This document shows positions 35,438-44,240 of a DNA stretch of 64,000 nt, in pieces. Each line of letters begins with the position of its first letter. Position 1 is the first letter of the stretch. The stretch is from Rhodobacter huangdaonensis (GTDB lineage: Bacteria > Pseudomonadota > Alphaproteobacteria > Rhodobacterales > Rhodobacteraceae), in NCBI RefSeq assembly GCF_004022465.1, contig NZ_SAVA01000010.1, forward strand, positions 65,058 through 129,057. Reading direction: 5' to 3'. A program made the translations under genes and the position numbers. The notes below the pieces were generated by a model, which saw nothing but the letters and a program-made list of their open reading frames with translations, ran no database searches and was not told where the DNA came from.

Positions 35438-36442
35438 TCAGGCGTAGATGTCGGTCCAGAGCTCGCTCAGTGCGGGTTCCGGGCTTTCCTTGGCGAATTC
35501 GGCAGCGTCGCTGACGGTCGCCTTGATCTCCTTGTCGATCGCCTTCAGGTCGTCCTCGGTCGCGTGCCCGCCCGAGATCAGCAACTCGCGCACATGTTCG
35601 ATCGCGTCATGCTCGTCGCGGATCTTCTGCACCTCTTCGCGGGTGCGGTATTTCGCCGGGTCCGACATCGAGTGGCCGCGATAGCGATAGGTCATCATCT
35701 CGAGGATGTAGGGGCCGTTGCCGGCGCGGCAGTGCGCCACCGCCTTCTCGCCCGCCGCCTTCACCGCCAGCACATCCATGCCGTCGACCTGCTCGCCCGG
35801 GATGCCGAAGGCCACGCCGCGGCCGTAGAGCGTCGTCGACTTGGTCGAGCGCTTGACCGAGGTGCCCATGGCATATTGGTTGTTCTCGATCACGAAGACC
35901 ACCGGCAGGCTCCACAGCTCGGCCATGTTGTAGGTCTCGTAGACCTGCCCCTGGTTCGCCGCGCCATCGCCGAAATAGGCGAAGGTGACGTTGTCATTGC
36001 CCTTGTACTTGTCCGAGAAGGCAAGCCCCGCGCCGATCGGCACCTGCGCGCCGACGATGCCGTGGCCGCCGTAGAAATGGCGCTCCTTCGAGAACATGTG
36101 CATCGAGCCGCCCTTGCCGCGGCTGTAGCCGCCCTCGCGCCCGGTCAGCTCGGCCATCACGCCCTTCGGGTCCATGCCGCAGGCCAGCATGTGGCCGTGG
36201 TCGCGGTACGAGGTGACGCGCTTGTCGCCCTCTTTCGCCGCCGCCTCGAGCCCGACGACGACCGCCTCCTGGCCGATGTAGAGATGGCAGAACCCGCCGA
36301 TCAGCCCCATGCCGTAGAGCTGGCCCGCCTTCTCCTCGAACCGGCGGATCAGCAGCATTTCACGATAGTATTTCAGAAGATCGTCCTTCGAGACATTGGC
36401 ACCGTCCACGGCGGCCGTCTCGGGGGTCTTGCGAGTCGCCAT
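35438..36442 (-). CDS. pdhA: Pyruvate dehydrogenase E1 alpha subunit
   Basis: From the ATG at 36442, preceded by GGGGAGGAAG, the product is 334 residues. The thiamine diphosphate motif runs from GDGAANQGQVYETYNMAELW to the conserved Asn. A phosphorylation-loop-like YRGHSMSDPAKYRTREEV is also present. It is the first gene of the pdhABC operon. The 134-base gap upstream is AT-rich and should hold the promoter. Confidence 0.95.
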   Translation of the reverse strand: MATRKTPETAAVDGANVSKDDLLKYYREMLLIRRFEEKAGQLYGMGLIGGFCHLYIGQEAVVVGLEAAAKEGDKRVTSYRDHGHMLACGMDPKGVMAELTGREGGYSRGKGGSMHMFSKERHFYGGHGIVGAQVPIGAGLAFSDKYKGNDNVTFAYFGDGAANQGQVYETYNMAELWSLPVVFVIENNQYAMGTSVKRSTKSTTLYGRGVAFGIPGEQVDGMDVLAVKAAGEKAVAHCRAGNGPYILEMMTYRYRGHSMSDPAKYRTREEVQKIRDEHDAIEHVRELLISGGHATEDDLKAIDKEIKATVSDAAEFAKESPEPALSELWTDIYA

Positions 36443-36576
36443 CCGGCTTCCTCCCCTGCGCAGAAAATAGTTCAACGTTAAACCATTTCATACAACAAGG
36501 CGGATGGGGATGCAATCGCACATGCGTCAGCCCGGCCCGCAGGCGGGGGCATGGCCGTGACGCGAAAAGGAGAGGC

Positions 36577-36873
36577 TCAGCGGATGACGATCTCGTCGCG
36601 GCGCACGGTGCCCAGCACCTCGCGCGCACGCTCGTCGAGAAGGTCGAGGTCGAGGTAATCGTCCGACAGCCGGTGCGTCAGGTTGGCCATCCGCTCGGCC
36701 TCGGCGCGCAAGGCGTCGCGCTCGGTGGTCATCTGGTCGATCTCGGCCTCGATCTGCACCCGGCGGAAGATGCCGTAGGAGCCCTGCACCGCGGCAAAGG
36801 TGAAATAGAGGCCGAGCACGACGGCGATCGAGAAGAAGATGAAAGGCCCGACGGCGGGGCGTTTGTGAAACAT
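36577..36873 (-). CDS. FtsB/DivIC-like septum formation initiator protein
   Basis: The product is 98 residues. One N-terminal membrane helix (about 9-30) is followed by a coiled coil (VQIEAEIDQMTTERDALRAE) and a short periplasmic tail (DLDLLDERAREVLG). This is the architecture of FtsB-type divisome proteins, which act with FtsL and FtsQ at the septum. The position between the glycolytic and pdh genes is common in Rhodobacteraceae. Confidence 0.88.
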   Translation of the reverse strand: MFHKRPAVGPFIFFSIAVVLGLYFTFAAVQGSYGIFRRVQIEAEIDQMTTERDALRAEAERMANLTHRLSDDYLDLDLLDERAREVLGTVRRDEIVIR

Positions 36874-36934
36874 GCTGCTGCCTCTGTCCCCCGGGGTGCC
36901 CCGGCGCATCCGCCTCTTGTCGGGCGATCTTCGG

Positions 36935-36963
36935 ATCATGCCACAGCCGCAGCCGATTGTGAA
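36935..36963 (-). promoter_or_regulatory. Candidate promoter of the ftsB-like gene
   Basis: On the minus strand TTCACA and CATGAT are 17 bases apart, with the -10 element about 62 bases before the start codon. Five and four consensus matches respectively. Confidence 0.45.
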
Positions 36964-37020
36964 TCCCAGAAAAGTGGGGAAAGGCTTGCTTTTTCTGACC
37001 TGTCCGGCCGGGTGGGGCGA

Positions 37021-37050
37021 AAACGAAACGGGCCCCCAAAAGGGAGCCCG
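37021..37050 (-). terminator. Intrinsic terminator of fba
   Basis: On the minus strand CGGGCTCCC-TTTT-GGGGGCCCG forms a 9-bp stem with one G-T pair, followed by TTTCGTTT. It begins 43 bases after the fba stop. Confidence 0.8.
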
Positions 37051-37093
37051 GCCGGTGCCGCGGGGCGACACGACATGTTGCCGCAGACGGCGA

Positions 37094-37984
37094 TCAGGCG
37101 ATCGAGGCCTTGTAGATGCTGTCGATCGCCGCGCCGAGCGCCGCATCGAATTCCGCATCCGACTGCTGCGCGCTCAGCCCCTCGGTCAGCGCGCGGCTGA
37201 ACGAGGCGATCATGCCCTGGTTCTGCGCGAGGATCCGGTTCGCCTCGTCGCGCGGATAGCCGCCCGACAGCGCCACCACCTTCAGCACCTTCGGGTGATC
37301 GACGAGCGGCTTGTAGAAGTTCGGGATCGTCGGCAGGCTCAGCTTCAGCATCACCGTCTTGCCGTCCTCGAGCCCTTCGAGCTGTTCGAGGATCGCCTCG
37401 AGCAGGATCGCCTCGGCATCGGCCTTGTCGGCGATCGAGATCGTCACTTCCGGTTCGATGATCGGCATCAGACCATGCGCGATCACGGTCTTGCCCAGCT
37501 CGAACTGCTGCGCCACGACCTCACGGATGCCCTCGACATTCGCCGCCGAGATCACCGAGCGTTCCTTGGTGCCGAAGATGCCGGCAGCGGCAGCGCGGTC
37601 GAGCAGCGCCTCGAGGCCCGGGATCGGCTTCAGCATCTGGCAGCCCTTGGCCTCGGCCTCGAGCCCCTTGTCGATCTTCAGGAAGGGCACGACGCCGCGC
37701 TTTTCCCACAGGAAGGTGGCGGTCGGCAGACCGTCGATGGTGCGGTCCATGGTCTGTTCGAACAGGATCGCGCCGATCACCTTCTCGCCGGTGAAGGCGG
37801 GCGACTTGATGATCCGCGAGCGCATCGCGTGGATCATGTCGTACATCTCGGTCTCGTTCGAATAGGCGTCCTCGTTCACGCCATAGAGCTTCAGCGCCTT
37901 CGGCGTCGAGCCACCCGACTGGTCGAGCGCGGCGATGAAACCCTGCCCCTTCTTCATCTGTTCGAGCATTTTCGCGTTCGCCAT
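37094..37984 (-). CDS. Class I fructose-bisphosphate aldolase
   Basis: From the ATG at 37984 the product is 296 residues; in-frame ATGs at 37987 and 37996 are alternatives, but GGAG lies best for the inner ones. AALDQSGGSTPKALKLYG at the N-terminus and the Schiff-base lysine in VMLKLSLPTIP are typical of class I aldolases. It cleaves fructose 1,6-bisphosphate in glycolysis, or builds it in gluconeogenesis and the Calvin cycle. It lies beside pgk on the same strand. Confidence 0.93.
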   Translation of the reverse strand: MANAKMLEQMKKGQGFIAALDQSGGSTPKALKLYGVNEDAYSNETEMYDMIHAMRSRIIKSPAFTGEKVIGAILFEQTMDRTIDGLPTATFLWEKRGVVPFLKIDKGLEAEAKGCQMLKPIPGLEALLDRAAAAGIFGTKERSVISAANVEGIREVVAQQFELGKTVIAHGLMPIIEPEVTISIADKADAEAILLEAILEQLEGLEDGKTVMLKLSLPTIPNFYKPLVDHPKVLKVVALSGGYPRDEANRILAQNQGMIASFSRALTEGLSAQQSDAEFDAALGAAIDSIYKASIA

Positions 37985-38093
37985 CATGGTCTCCATGCAA
38001 GCTGGTTGCGCCGGTTCCCCGGCCTTGGTCCCCGGATAACCCCATGTCCCCCGTCGCGCAATTCTGAGAACGCTAACAGGGGCCAGACAGGGG

Positions 38094-38117
38094 AAGGGCG
38101 GCCCGAAGGCCGCCCTT
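38094..38117 (-). terminator. Hairpin overlapping the end of pgk
   Basis: AAGGGCGGCC-CGAA-GGCCGCCCTT is a perfect 10-bp stem immediately after the pgk stop. No T-run follows on the minus strand, so it may only be a weak terminator or a 3'-end stabiliser before fba. Confidence 0.5.
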
Positions 38118-38119
38118 TG

Positions 38120-39310
38120 TCATTTCATCAGTGCCGCAACGCCGGGCAGTTCCTTGCCTTCCATCCATTCGAGGAAGGCCCCGCCGGCGGTCGAGATATA
38201 GCTGAAATCGGCGGCGACGCCGGCCTTGTTCAGCGCCGCGACGGTGTCGCCGCCGCCCGCGACCGAAACCAGCGCGCCGGCCTTCGTCAGCTCGGCCGCC
38301 TTCCGCGCCGCCGCATTCGTCGCCGCGTCGAAGGGCGCGATCTCGAAGGCGCCGAGCGGGCCGTTCCAGATCAGCGTCTTCGAGGCCTCGAAGACCTTGC
38401 AGATCTCGGCGACCGCCTTCGGGCCGGCATCGAGGATCATCGCATCGGCGGGGCAGGCATCGGCCGCCACCACCTCGTTCGCGGCGCCCGCCTTGAACTC
38501 GCGCGCCACCACCACGTCGGCGGGCAGCACCACGCGGCAGCCGGCATCGGCGGCCTTGGCGAGAATCGTCTTCGCGGTCTCGGCCATGTCATGCTCGGCG
38601 AGCGACTTGCCCACGTCGATGCCCTGCGCGACGAGGAATGTGTTCGCCATGCCGCCGCCGATCACCAGATATTCGACCTTGCTCACCAGATTGCCGAGCA
38701 GGTCGAGCTTGGTCGAGACCTTGGCCCCGCCGACGACCGCGGTCACCGGCCGCACCGGGTTGCCAAGCGCCGCCTCGAGCGCCTTCAGCTCGGCTTCCAT
38801 CAGTCGCCCGGCGGCCGAGGGCAGGATATGCGCCACGCCCTCGGTCGAGCTGTGGGCGCGGTGCGCGGCCGAGAAGGCATCGTTCACATAGACCTGGCCA
38901 AGCGCCGCCATCGCCGCGCTGAGTTCGGGGTCGTTCTTCTCCTCGCCGGCGTGGAAGCGGGTGTTCTCGAGCAGCACGACTTCGCCCGGCTGCATCGCGG
39001 CCACGGCCTTCTTCGCCGGCGTGCCGATGCAGTCCTCGGCGAAGATCACATGCACGCCAAGCGCCTTTTCCAGCGTCGGCACGAGCGGGCGCAGGCTCAT
39101 CTCTGGCACGACCTGTCCCTTCGGGCGGCCGAAATGGGCCAGAAGCACCGGCTTGCCGCCCTTGGCGAGGATGTCCTTCACCGTGGGCACGATCTTCTCG
39201 ATCCGTGTCGCATCGGTCACCACACCGTTCTCGACCGGCACGTTGATATCGACGCGCACCAGCACGACCTTGCCCGCAAGGTCGATCTCGTCGAGGGTTT
39301 TCCAGGCCAT
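38120..39310 (-). CDS. pgk: Phosphoglycerate kinase
   Basis: From the ATG at 39310, preceded by GAGGAG, the product is 396 residues. The N-terminal substrate site has VRVDINVPVENG and HFGRPKG. The C-terminal nucleotide site ends with SVAGGGDTVAALN. It interconverts 1,3-bisphosphoglycerate and 3-phosphoglycerate with ATP synthesis. The upstream in-frame start at 39367 has no ribosome site and was rejected. Confidence 0.96.
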   Translation of the reverse strand: MAWKTLDEIDLAGKVVLVRVDINVPVENGVVTDATRIEKIVPTVKDILAKGGKPVLLAHFGRPKGQVVPEMSLRPLVPTLEKALGVHVIFAEDCIGTPAKKAVAAMQPGEVVLLENTRFHAGEEKNDPELSAAMAALGQVYVNDAFSAAHRAHSSTEGVAHILPSAAGRLMEAELKALEAALGNPVRPVTAVVGGAKVSTKLDLLGNLVSKVEYLVIGGGMANTFLVAQGIDVGKSLAEHDMAETAKTILAKAADAGCRVVLPADVVVAREFKAGAANEVVAADACPADAMILDAGPKAVAEICKVFEASKTLIWNGPLGAFEIAPFDAATNAAARKAAELTKAGALVSVAGGGDTVAALNKAGVAADFSYISTAGGAFLEWMEGKELPGVAALMK

Positions 39311-39472
39311 TTCACTCTCCTCATTCCGCGACCGGCGGAGGGCCATCCGCCGATGCTGCTCACGCAAACTTGCCCCGCCGTGACGGGGCCGTCAACGGCA
39401 AGTGCCGCTTTGCTCTTTTCTTGGGCGGGGCTCCTGCGTAAGGTCGCGCCAATCATTCGAGGAGGACCAGCG

Positions 39473-39985
39473 ATGGCCGAGATCAAAGACCCCGAAAACA
39501 CCATCATCCTGACGCTCAAGGACGGCGACGTGGTGATCGAGCTGCTGCCCGAGATCGCACCGAAGCACGCCGAGCGGATGAAGCAGCTTGCCCGTGACGG
39601 CGCCTATGACAACGTCGCCTTCCACCGCGTGATCGAGGGCTTCATGGCGCAGACCGGCGATGTCGAGAACGCCAACATGGAAAAGGACTACAACCCCCGC
39701 CGCGCCGGCACGGGTGGCTCGCAGTACCCGGACCTGCCCGCCGAATTCTCGCGCATCCCGCATGACCGCGGCACGCTCGGCGCGGCGCGCTCGATGAACC
39801 CGAACTCGGCCAACTCGCAGTTCTTCATCAACTTCTCCGACAACCACTTCCTAAACGGCCAGTACACCGTCTATGGCCGGGTGATCTCGGGGATGGAATT
39901 CGTCGACAAGATCATGCGTGGCGAGCCGCCGGCGAACCCCGACCGGATGATCAAGGTGAAGGTCGCCGCCGATGCTGACGCGTAA
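39473..39985 (+). CDS. Cytoplasmic peptidyl-prolyl cis-trans isomerase, cyclophilin type
   Basis: From the ATG at 39473, preceded by GAGGAGG, the product is 170 residues with no signal peptide. Cyclophilin motifs are AFHRVIEGFMAQTGD and SMNPNSANSQFFINF. It catalyses proline isomerisation during folding in the cytoplasm. The 3' end overlaps the next cyclophilin gene by 14 bases; the two resemble a duplicated cytosolic/periplasmic pair. Confidence 0.93.
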   Translation: MAEIKDPENTIILTLKDGDVVIELLPEIAPKHAERMKQLARDGAYDNVAFHRVIEGFMAQTGDVENANMEKDYNPRRAGTGGSQYPDLPAEFSRIPHDRGTLGAARSMNPNSANSQFFINFSDNHFLNGQYTVYGRVISGMEFVDKIMRGEPPANPDRMIKVKVAADADA

Positions 39986-40559
39986 GCTCTTCCTGGCCGG
40001 GGCGTTCTGCCTCGGCGCCACCGTGGCGCTCGCTCAGGACGGCACCACCGTGCCCGACGGACCGGGCCCGAATCTGGTGCTCGAGATCGGCGGCTCGGTC
40101 AGCGGCAAGGTGGTGATCGACCTGCTGCCCGACGTTGCGCCCAAGCATGTCGAGCGGATCGTCAAGCTCGCGAACGAGCACGCCTATGACGACGTCGTCT
40201 TCCACCGGGTGATCGACGGCTTCATGGCGCAGACCGGCGACGTGCAGTTCGGCAAGCGTGGCGCGGACACCTCGATGGCGGGGATGGGCGGCTCGAAATA
40301 CCCCGATCTTCCGGCGGAATTCTCGAACCGCTCCTTCAGCCGCGGCATGGTCGGCATGGCGCGCTCGGCGAACCCGGATTCGGCCAACTCGCAGTTCTTC
40401 GTGATGTTCGCCCCGGCGCCGCATCTGGATGGCCAGTACACCATCGTCGGTCATGTTGTCTCCGGCATGGAGGTGATCGACCGGCTGAAGAAGGGCAATC
40501 CGGCGCAGAACGGCCTCGTCGAGGACCCGGACTACATCGTCTCGGCGACGATCGAGTGA
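39972..40559 (+). CDS. Periplasmic peptidyl-prolyl cis-trans isomerase, cyclophilin type
   Basis: The product is 195 residues with a signal peptide of about 21 residues (LFLAGAFCLGATVALAQ). The cyclophilin core has VFHRVIDGFMAQTGD and ARSANPDSANSQFFVMF. It is the exported partner of the cytosolic enzyme just upstream, coupled to it by a 14-base overlap. It likely assists folding of envelope proteins. Confidence 0.93.
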   Translation: MLTRKLFLAGAFCLGATVALAQDGTTVPDGPGPNLVLEIGGSVSGKVVIDLLPDVAPKHVERIVKLANEHAYDDVVFHRVIDGFMAQTGDVQFGKRGADTSMAGMGGSKYPDLPAEFSNRSFSRGMVGMARSANPDSANSQFFVMFAPAPHLDGQYTIVGHVVSGMEVIDRLKKGNPAQNGLVEDPDYIVSATIE

Positions 40560-40560
40560 G

Positions 40561-40615
40561 GCCGGGCGGGGGCGCTGCCCCCGCACCCCCGAGGTATTTG
40601 TGCCAAGATGAAAGA
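40561..40615 (+). repeat. Dispersed intergenic repeat R1, copy B
   Basis: GGGGGCGCTGCCCCCG followed by CACCCCCGAGGTATTTG and TGCCAAGATGAA. With copy C, in inverted orientation, it flanks the terminator at 40618-40650. Confidence 0.8.
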
Positions 40616-40617
40616 AA

Positions 40618-40650
40618 AAGGGCGCTCCGACCGGGGCGCCCTTGTTTTTT
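40618..40650 (+). terminator. Intrinsic terminator of the cyclophilin pair
   Basis: AAGGGCGC pairs with GCGCCCTT around a 10-base loop region, followed by GTTTTTT. It lies between inverted R1 repeat copies. Confidence 0.85.
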
Positions 40651-40651
40651 C

Positions 40652-40694
40652 TTGGCCGAAATACTCCGGGGGTCCGGGGGCAGCGCCCCCGGTC
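40652..40694 (-). repeat. Dispersed intergenic repeat R1, copy C
   Basis: TTGGCCGAAATACTCCGGGG followed by GTCCGGGGGCAGCGCCCCC. It is the inverted counterpart of copy B and lies just after the tyrS stop. Confidence 0.8.
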
Positions 40695-40699
40695 TGTCC

Positions 40700-41950
40700 T
40701 CAGCCGAGGGTGACGCGCGCGTGCCGTTTCTTGCCGGCGCTCAGCTTCACCGGTTCGGCGAGATCGGCGGCGTGGAACATCCGCCCCGCATCGACGCAGG
40801 TCTCGTCATTGACCTTCAGCCCGCCTTCGGAAATCAGCCGCTTGCCGTCCTTACCGGTCTTCGCGAGCCCGGTGCGCAGCACGAGCTGAGCCAGGCTGAT
40901 GCCGTCGGCGACCTCGGCGGCGCTCAGCGCCAGCGTCGGCAGATCCTCGCCCAGGCCGCCGTTCTCGAAGACCTCGCGCGCCGTGGCCTCGGCCGCAGCC
41001 GCCGCCTCCGCCCCGTGCAGGAGCGTCGTCACCTCATTTGCGAGGATGATCTTCGCGCCGTTGATCTCGGCCCCGCCAAGCGCGCCGAGCCGCTCGCATT
41101 CCTCGACCGGCAGCTCGGTATAGAGCTTGAGGAAGCGGCCGACATCGGCGTCGGTGGTGTTGCGCCAGAACTGCCAGAATTCGTAAGGCGAGAGCATCTG
41201 GTCGTTGAGCCAGATCGCACCGCCCTGCGACTTGCCCATCTTGCGCCCGTCCGAGGTGGTCAGCAGCGGCGTCGTCAGGCCGAAAATCTCGCGGTCGAGC
41301 ACGCGGCGCGTCAGGTCGATGCCGTTGACGATGTTGCCCCACTGGTCCGAGCCGCCCATCTGCAGCACGCAGCCATAGCGGCGGTTCAACTCGAGGAAGT
41401 CATAGGCCTGCAGGATCATGTAGTTGAATTCGAGGAAGCTCAGCGACTGCTCGCGGTCGAGCCGCGACTTCACCGATTCGAACGACAGCATCCGGTTCAC
41501 CGAGAAGTGCCGGCCGATGTCGCGCAGGAAGTCGAGGTAGTTCAGGTCGTCAAGCCACTCGGCGTTGTTGCGCATCATCGCGCCATTCGCCTCGTCGCGG
41601 TAATCGAGGTAGCGCGCGAAGACGCGCTGCATGCCAGCGATGTTCTCGTCGATCTTCTCGGGCGTCAGCAGCGGCCGCTCTTCCGAGCGGAAGGAGGGGT
41701 CGCCGACCTTCGTCGTGCCGCCGCCCATCAGCGTGATCGGCTGGTTGCCGGTCTTCTGGAACCAGCGCAGCAGCATGATGTTGAGCAGATGGCCCACATG
41801 CAGCGACGCCGCGGTGGCGTCATAGCCGATATAGGCGGTGACCATCCCCTTCGTCAGTGCCGCGTCGAGTTCCTGGAGGTCGGTGCAATCCGCCAGAAAG
41901 CCACGCTCGATGATGATGCGGAGGAAGTCCGATCGGGGATGGTAGGTCAT
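40700..41950 (-). CDS. tyrS: Tyrosyl-tRNA synthetase
   Basis: From the ATG at 41950, preceded by AGGGA, the product is 416 residues. Class I signatures are HVGH at 51-54 and KMGKS near residue 235. The tyrosine site is in AYIGYDATAASLHVGH, and a C-terminal S4-type RNA-binding domain follows (about 350-416). It charges tRNA-Tyr. It is divergent from anmK, with 61 bases between the start codons. Confidence 0.96.
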   Translation of the reverse strand: MTYHPRSDFLRIIIERGFLADCTDLQELDAALTKGMVTAYIGYDATAASLHVGHLLNIMLLRWFQKTGNQPITLMGGGTTKVGDPSFRSEERPLLTPEKIDENIAGMQRVFARYLDYRDEANGAMMRNNAEWLDDLNYLDFLRDIGRHFSVNRMLSFESVKSRLDREQSLSFLEFNYMILQAYDFLELNRRYGCVLQMGGSDQWGNIVNGIDLTRRVLDREIFGLTTPLLTTSDGRKMGKSQGGAIWLNDQMLSPYEFWQFWRNTTDADVGRFLKLYTELPVEECERLGALGGAEINGAKIILANEVTTLLHGAEAAAAAEATAREVFENGGLGEDLPTLALSAAEVADGISLAQLVLRTGLAKTGKDGKRLISEGGLKVNDETCVDAGRMFHAADLAEPVKLSAGKKRHARVTLG

Positions 41951-42011
41951 CGTGCTTGTCCCTATTCTACACGTCCTGCCGTATATCCGGCAGGCAGCCA
42001 AAGGGGAAGCC

Positions 42012-43121
42012 ATGTTGAAGCCGGGGCCGGTCTGGGCGGCGGGAGCGATGTCGGGAACCTCGCTCGACGGGGTCGATGCGGCGATGGTGCTGACCGACGG
42101 GCAGCGCATCCTCGATTTCGGCCGCACCGATTACCGCCCCTATTCCGAGACCGAGCAGGAGGTGCTGCGCGCGGCCCTTGGCCGGTGGCCGGGCGAGCCC
42201 GGGGTGGAGGCGGCGGCCGAGGTCGTCGAGACCGCCCATGCCGAGCTTTTGGCAGGCATGGTCGACGCCCGGCTGATCGGCTTTCACGGCCAGACCCTTG
42301 CGCATGATCCGCAGGGGATGAGCGGGGCGCGGCGCACGCATCAGGCCGGCTCGGGGCGGGTGCTGGCCGAGGTGCTGGGCCGGCCGGTGGTGTGGGATTT
42401 CCGCTCGACCGACGTCGAGCTGGGCGGGCAGGGCGCGCCGCTCGTTCCGTTTTTCCATTTCGCCGCGGCGCAATGGGCGGGGCTGTCGGCGCCGGTTGCG
42501 TTTCTGAACCTTGGCGGCGTGGCCAATGTCACCTGGCTCGACCCGCGCGCGGCAGGGCCCGAGGTGGCGGGGGCGCTTCTCGCCTTCGACACCGGCCCGG
42601 CGAATGCGCCGATCAACGATCTGGTCCATGCCCGGCTTGGCGGGGCGCGCGACGAGGGCGGTGCGCTCGCGCTTGCGGGCCGCGCCGATATGGATCTGGT
42701 CGAGCGCTTCCTGGCCCATCCGTTCTTCCTGCGCATCCCGCCGAAGTCTCTGGATCGCAACGAATTTCCGGATCTTCTGAAATCTGTGGAGAGGCTTTCC
42801 GACGCTGATGCCGCGGCAACGCTCACCGCGGCGGCGGCCGCCGCCGTCGCCCGCGGCTTCGAGCATTTCCCCGAACCGCCCGCGGCGCTTTATGTCGCCG
42901 GCGGCGGGCGGATGAACGCGGCGCTGATGGTCGAGCTGGCCCGGCGGCTGAATTGCCCCGTCGCCCCGGTCGAGGATCTCGGCCTCGATGGCGACATGCT
43001 CGAGGCGCAGGCCTTCGCCTATCTCGCGGTGCGGGTGGCGCGCGGCTTGCCGACCTCGGGGCCGAGCACCACCGGGGTCGCGGCGCTGGTCGGCGGCGGC
43101 CAGCTCAGCGCGCCGAGCTGA
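42012..43121 (+). CDS. anmK: Anhydro-N-acetylmuramic acid kinase
   Basis: From the ATG at 42012, preceded by AAGGGGAAG, the product is 369 residues. The N-terminal GAMSGTSLDGVDAA is diagnostic of AnmK. A further ATP-binding stretch LLAFDTGPANAPINDL is present. It cleaves and phosphorylates 1,6-anhydroMurNAc to MurNAc-6-phosphate in peptidoglycan recycling. Confidence 0.94.
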   Translation: MLKPGPVWAAGAMSGTSLDGVDAAMVLTDGQRILDFGRTDYRPYSETEQEVLRAALGRWPGEPGVEAAAEVVETAHAELLAGMVDARLIGFHGQTLAHDPQGMSGARRTHQAGSGRVLAEVLGRPVVWDFRSTDVELGGQGAPLVPFFHFAAAQWAGLSAPVAFLNLGGVANVTWLDPRAAGPEVAGALLAFDTGPANAPINDLVHARLGGARDEGGALALAGRADMDLVERFLAHPFFLRIPPKSLDRNEFPDLLKSVERLSDADAAATLTAAAAAAVARGFEHFPEPPAALYVAGGGRMNAALMVELARRLNCPVAPVEDLGLDGDMLEAQAFAYLAVRVARGLPTSGPSTTGVAALVGGGQLSAPS

Positions 43122-43241
43122 GTGCCTGCGCCGGGAGTGTCGCCCCGGCGCGGCAATTCTCCGATCCGCTTTGATCTGGCGCATCGCGCGCCGCACCGAT
43201 CCGTGGCAGACTTGCCTCTACCCAATTCGGGAGGATGTGCG

Positions 43242-43685
43242 ATGCAGGATGGCTCCGATCCTTGCCCCACGCCGGCCGCCCGCGCCGCGGCACGTTTCTC
43301 CATGCGGGCCGCGGCGGTCTTTCTGCTGGGGCTGGCGTTTCTGGCGATGGTGCTGTCGGGCGTGGTGCTGGTCATCGCGCCCTCGGGGCGGATTGCCGGC
43401 ACGCTCGACTGGTCCGTTCTCGGCCTGTCGCGGCCCGGATGGGAGCGGCTGCACCTGACGACGGGGCTGCTCTTCCTCGGCGCGGGGCTGTGGCACATCG
43501 TGCTGCATTGGTCGGTGATCGCGCATCTGCTGTGGTCGGCCGCGGCACGCAGCCTGTGCCACCGGCGCGAGCTGGCCCTGGCCGTGGTGGGGCTCGCCCT
43601 CGTGATCGCGGTTTCGGCGCTCGACTGGCCGCCGGCAAGCTGGCTCGAGACCCTGTCGCGCTGGTTCCGCCGCGAGGTCTGGTGA
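43242..43685 (+). CDS. DUF4405-like integral membrane protein
   Basis: From the ATG at 43242, with GGGAGG seven bases ahead, the product is 147 residues. Three hydrophobic segments are seen (about 24-50, 68-92 and 110-130). Histidines in RLHLTTGLLFLGAGLWHIVL are placed as in cytochrome b-like haem-binding bundles, a pattern shared with DUF4405 proteins. Function is unknown. It converges with the cupin gene, whose stop abuts its own. Confidence 0.7.
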   Translation: MQDGSDPCPTPAARAAARFSMRAAAVFLLGLAFLAMVLSGVVLVIAPSGRIAGTLDWSVLGLSRPGWERLHLTTGLLFLGAGLWHIVLHWSVIAHLLWSAAARSLCHRRELALAVVGLALVIAVSALDWPPASWLETLSRWFRREVW

Positions 43686-44114
43686 TCAGCGCCCGATCTC
43701 GAAACCGGGCGGGGCAAGCTCGAACCCCTCGAAGCGAAAGCCCGGGCTGACGGTGCAGCCGACGAGCGTCCAGTCTCCGGTCGGGCGCGCCGCCTGCCAG
43801 TGGCCGGCGGGCACGATGCCCTGCGGGGCCTCGCCCGCGAGCACGTCGGGGCCAAGGCGGGTGTCGCGCGCCGGGCCGGTCGCTTCCGCCGCGATCGACA
43901 GGATCAGCGGCGCGCCGGCATGGAAATGCCAGATCTCGGCCGCGTCGACCCGGTGCCAGTGGCTGCGCTCGCCGGCGCGCAGCAGGAAGAGGATCGCGGT
44001 GCCCGTGGCGCGCGCCTCCGGCCCCGCCTCGGCGATCCAGGTCTGCCGGTACCAGCCGCCCTCGGGATGGGGCGCAAGCGCGAGCGCCGCGATGATCCGC
44101 TCTGCCTCGTCCAT
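43686..44114 (-). CDS. Cupin, DUF985 family
   Basis: From the ATG at 44114, preceded by GGAGG, the product is 142 residues. The DUF985 pattern is clear: LAPHPEGGWYRQTW, then HRVDAAEIWHFHAGAPL and a C-terminal GFRFEGFELAPPGF. These single-domain cupins bind small molecules or metals; the substrate is unknown. The long upstream extension of the frame overlaps repeat sequence and was rejected. Confidence 0.85.
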   Translation of the reverse strand: MDEAERIIAALALAPHPEGGWYRQTWIAEAGPEARATGTAILFLLRAGERSHWHRVDAAEIWHFHAGAPLILSIAAEATGPARDTRLGPDVLAGEAPQGIVPAGHWQAARPTGDWTLVGCTVSPGFRFEGFELAPPGFEIGR

Positions 44115-44132
44115 GCCGTCCTCCTGCCTTTC

Positions 44133-44161
44133 CTTGGTCGAAATACTCCCGCCGGAGGCGA
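44133..44161 (-). repeat. Dispersed intergenic repeat R1, copy D
   Basis: CTTGGTCGAAATACTCCCGC then CGGAGGCG. It lies just upstream of the cupin gene and pairs in inverted orientation with copy E across the eno terminator. Confidence 0.7.
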
Positions 44162-44170
44162 GAAAGTCAA

Positions 44171-44206
44171 AGAAAACCCCGCCGGAAGCGCATGCCGCCG
44201 GCGGGG
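44171..44206 (-). terminator. Intrinsic terminator of eno
   Basis: On the minus strand CCCCGCCGG and CCGGCGGGG form a 9-bp stem around a 12-base loop, followed by TTTTCT. It lies 35 bases after the eno stop and between inverted R1 copies. Confidence 0.85.
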
Positions 44207-44225
44207 ATGAGTATTTTTCCAAGGA
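44203..44225 (+). repeat. Dispersed intergenic repeat R1, copy E (short)
   Basis: GGGGATGAGTATTTTTCCAA followed by GGA. It is the inverted AAATACTC core, facing copy D. Confidence 0.6.
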
Positions 44226-44240
44226 AAAGCGGGGGGCCGC

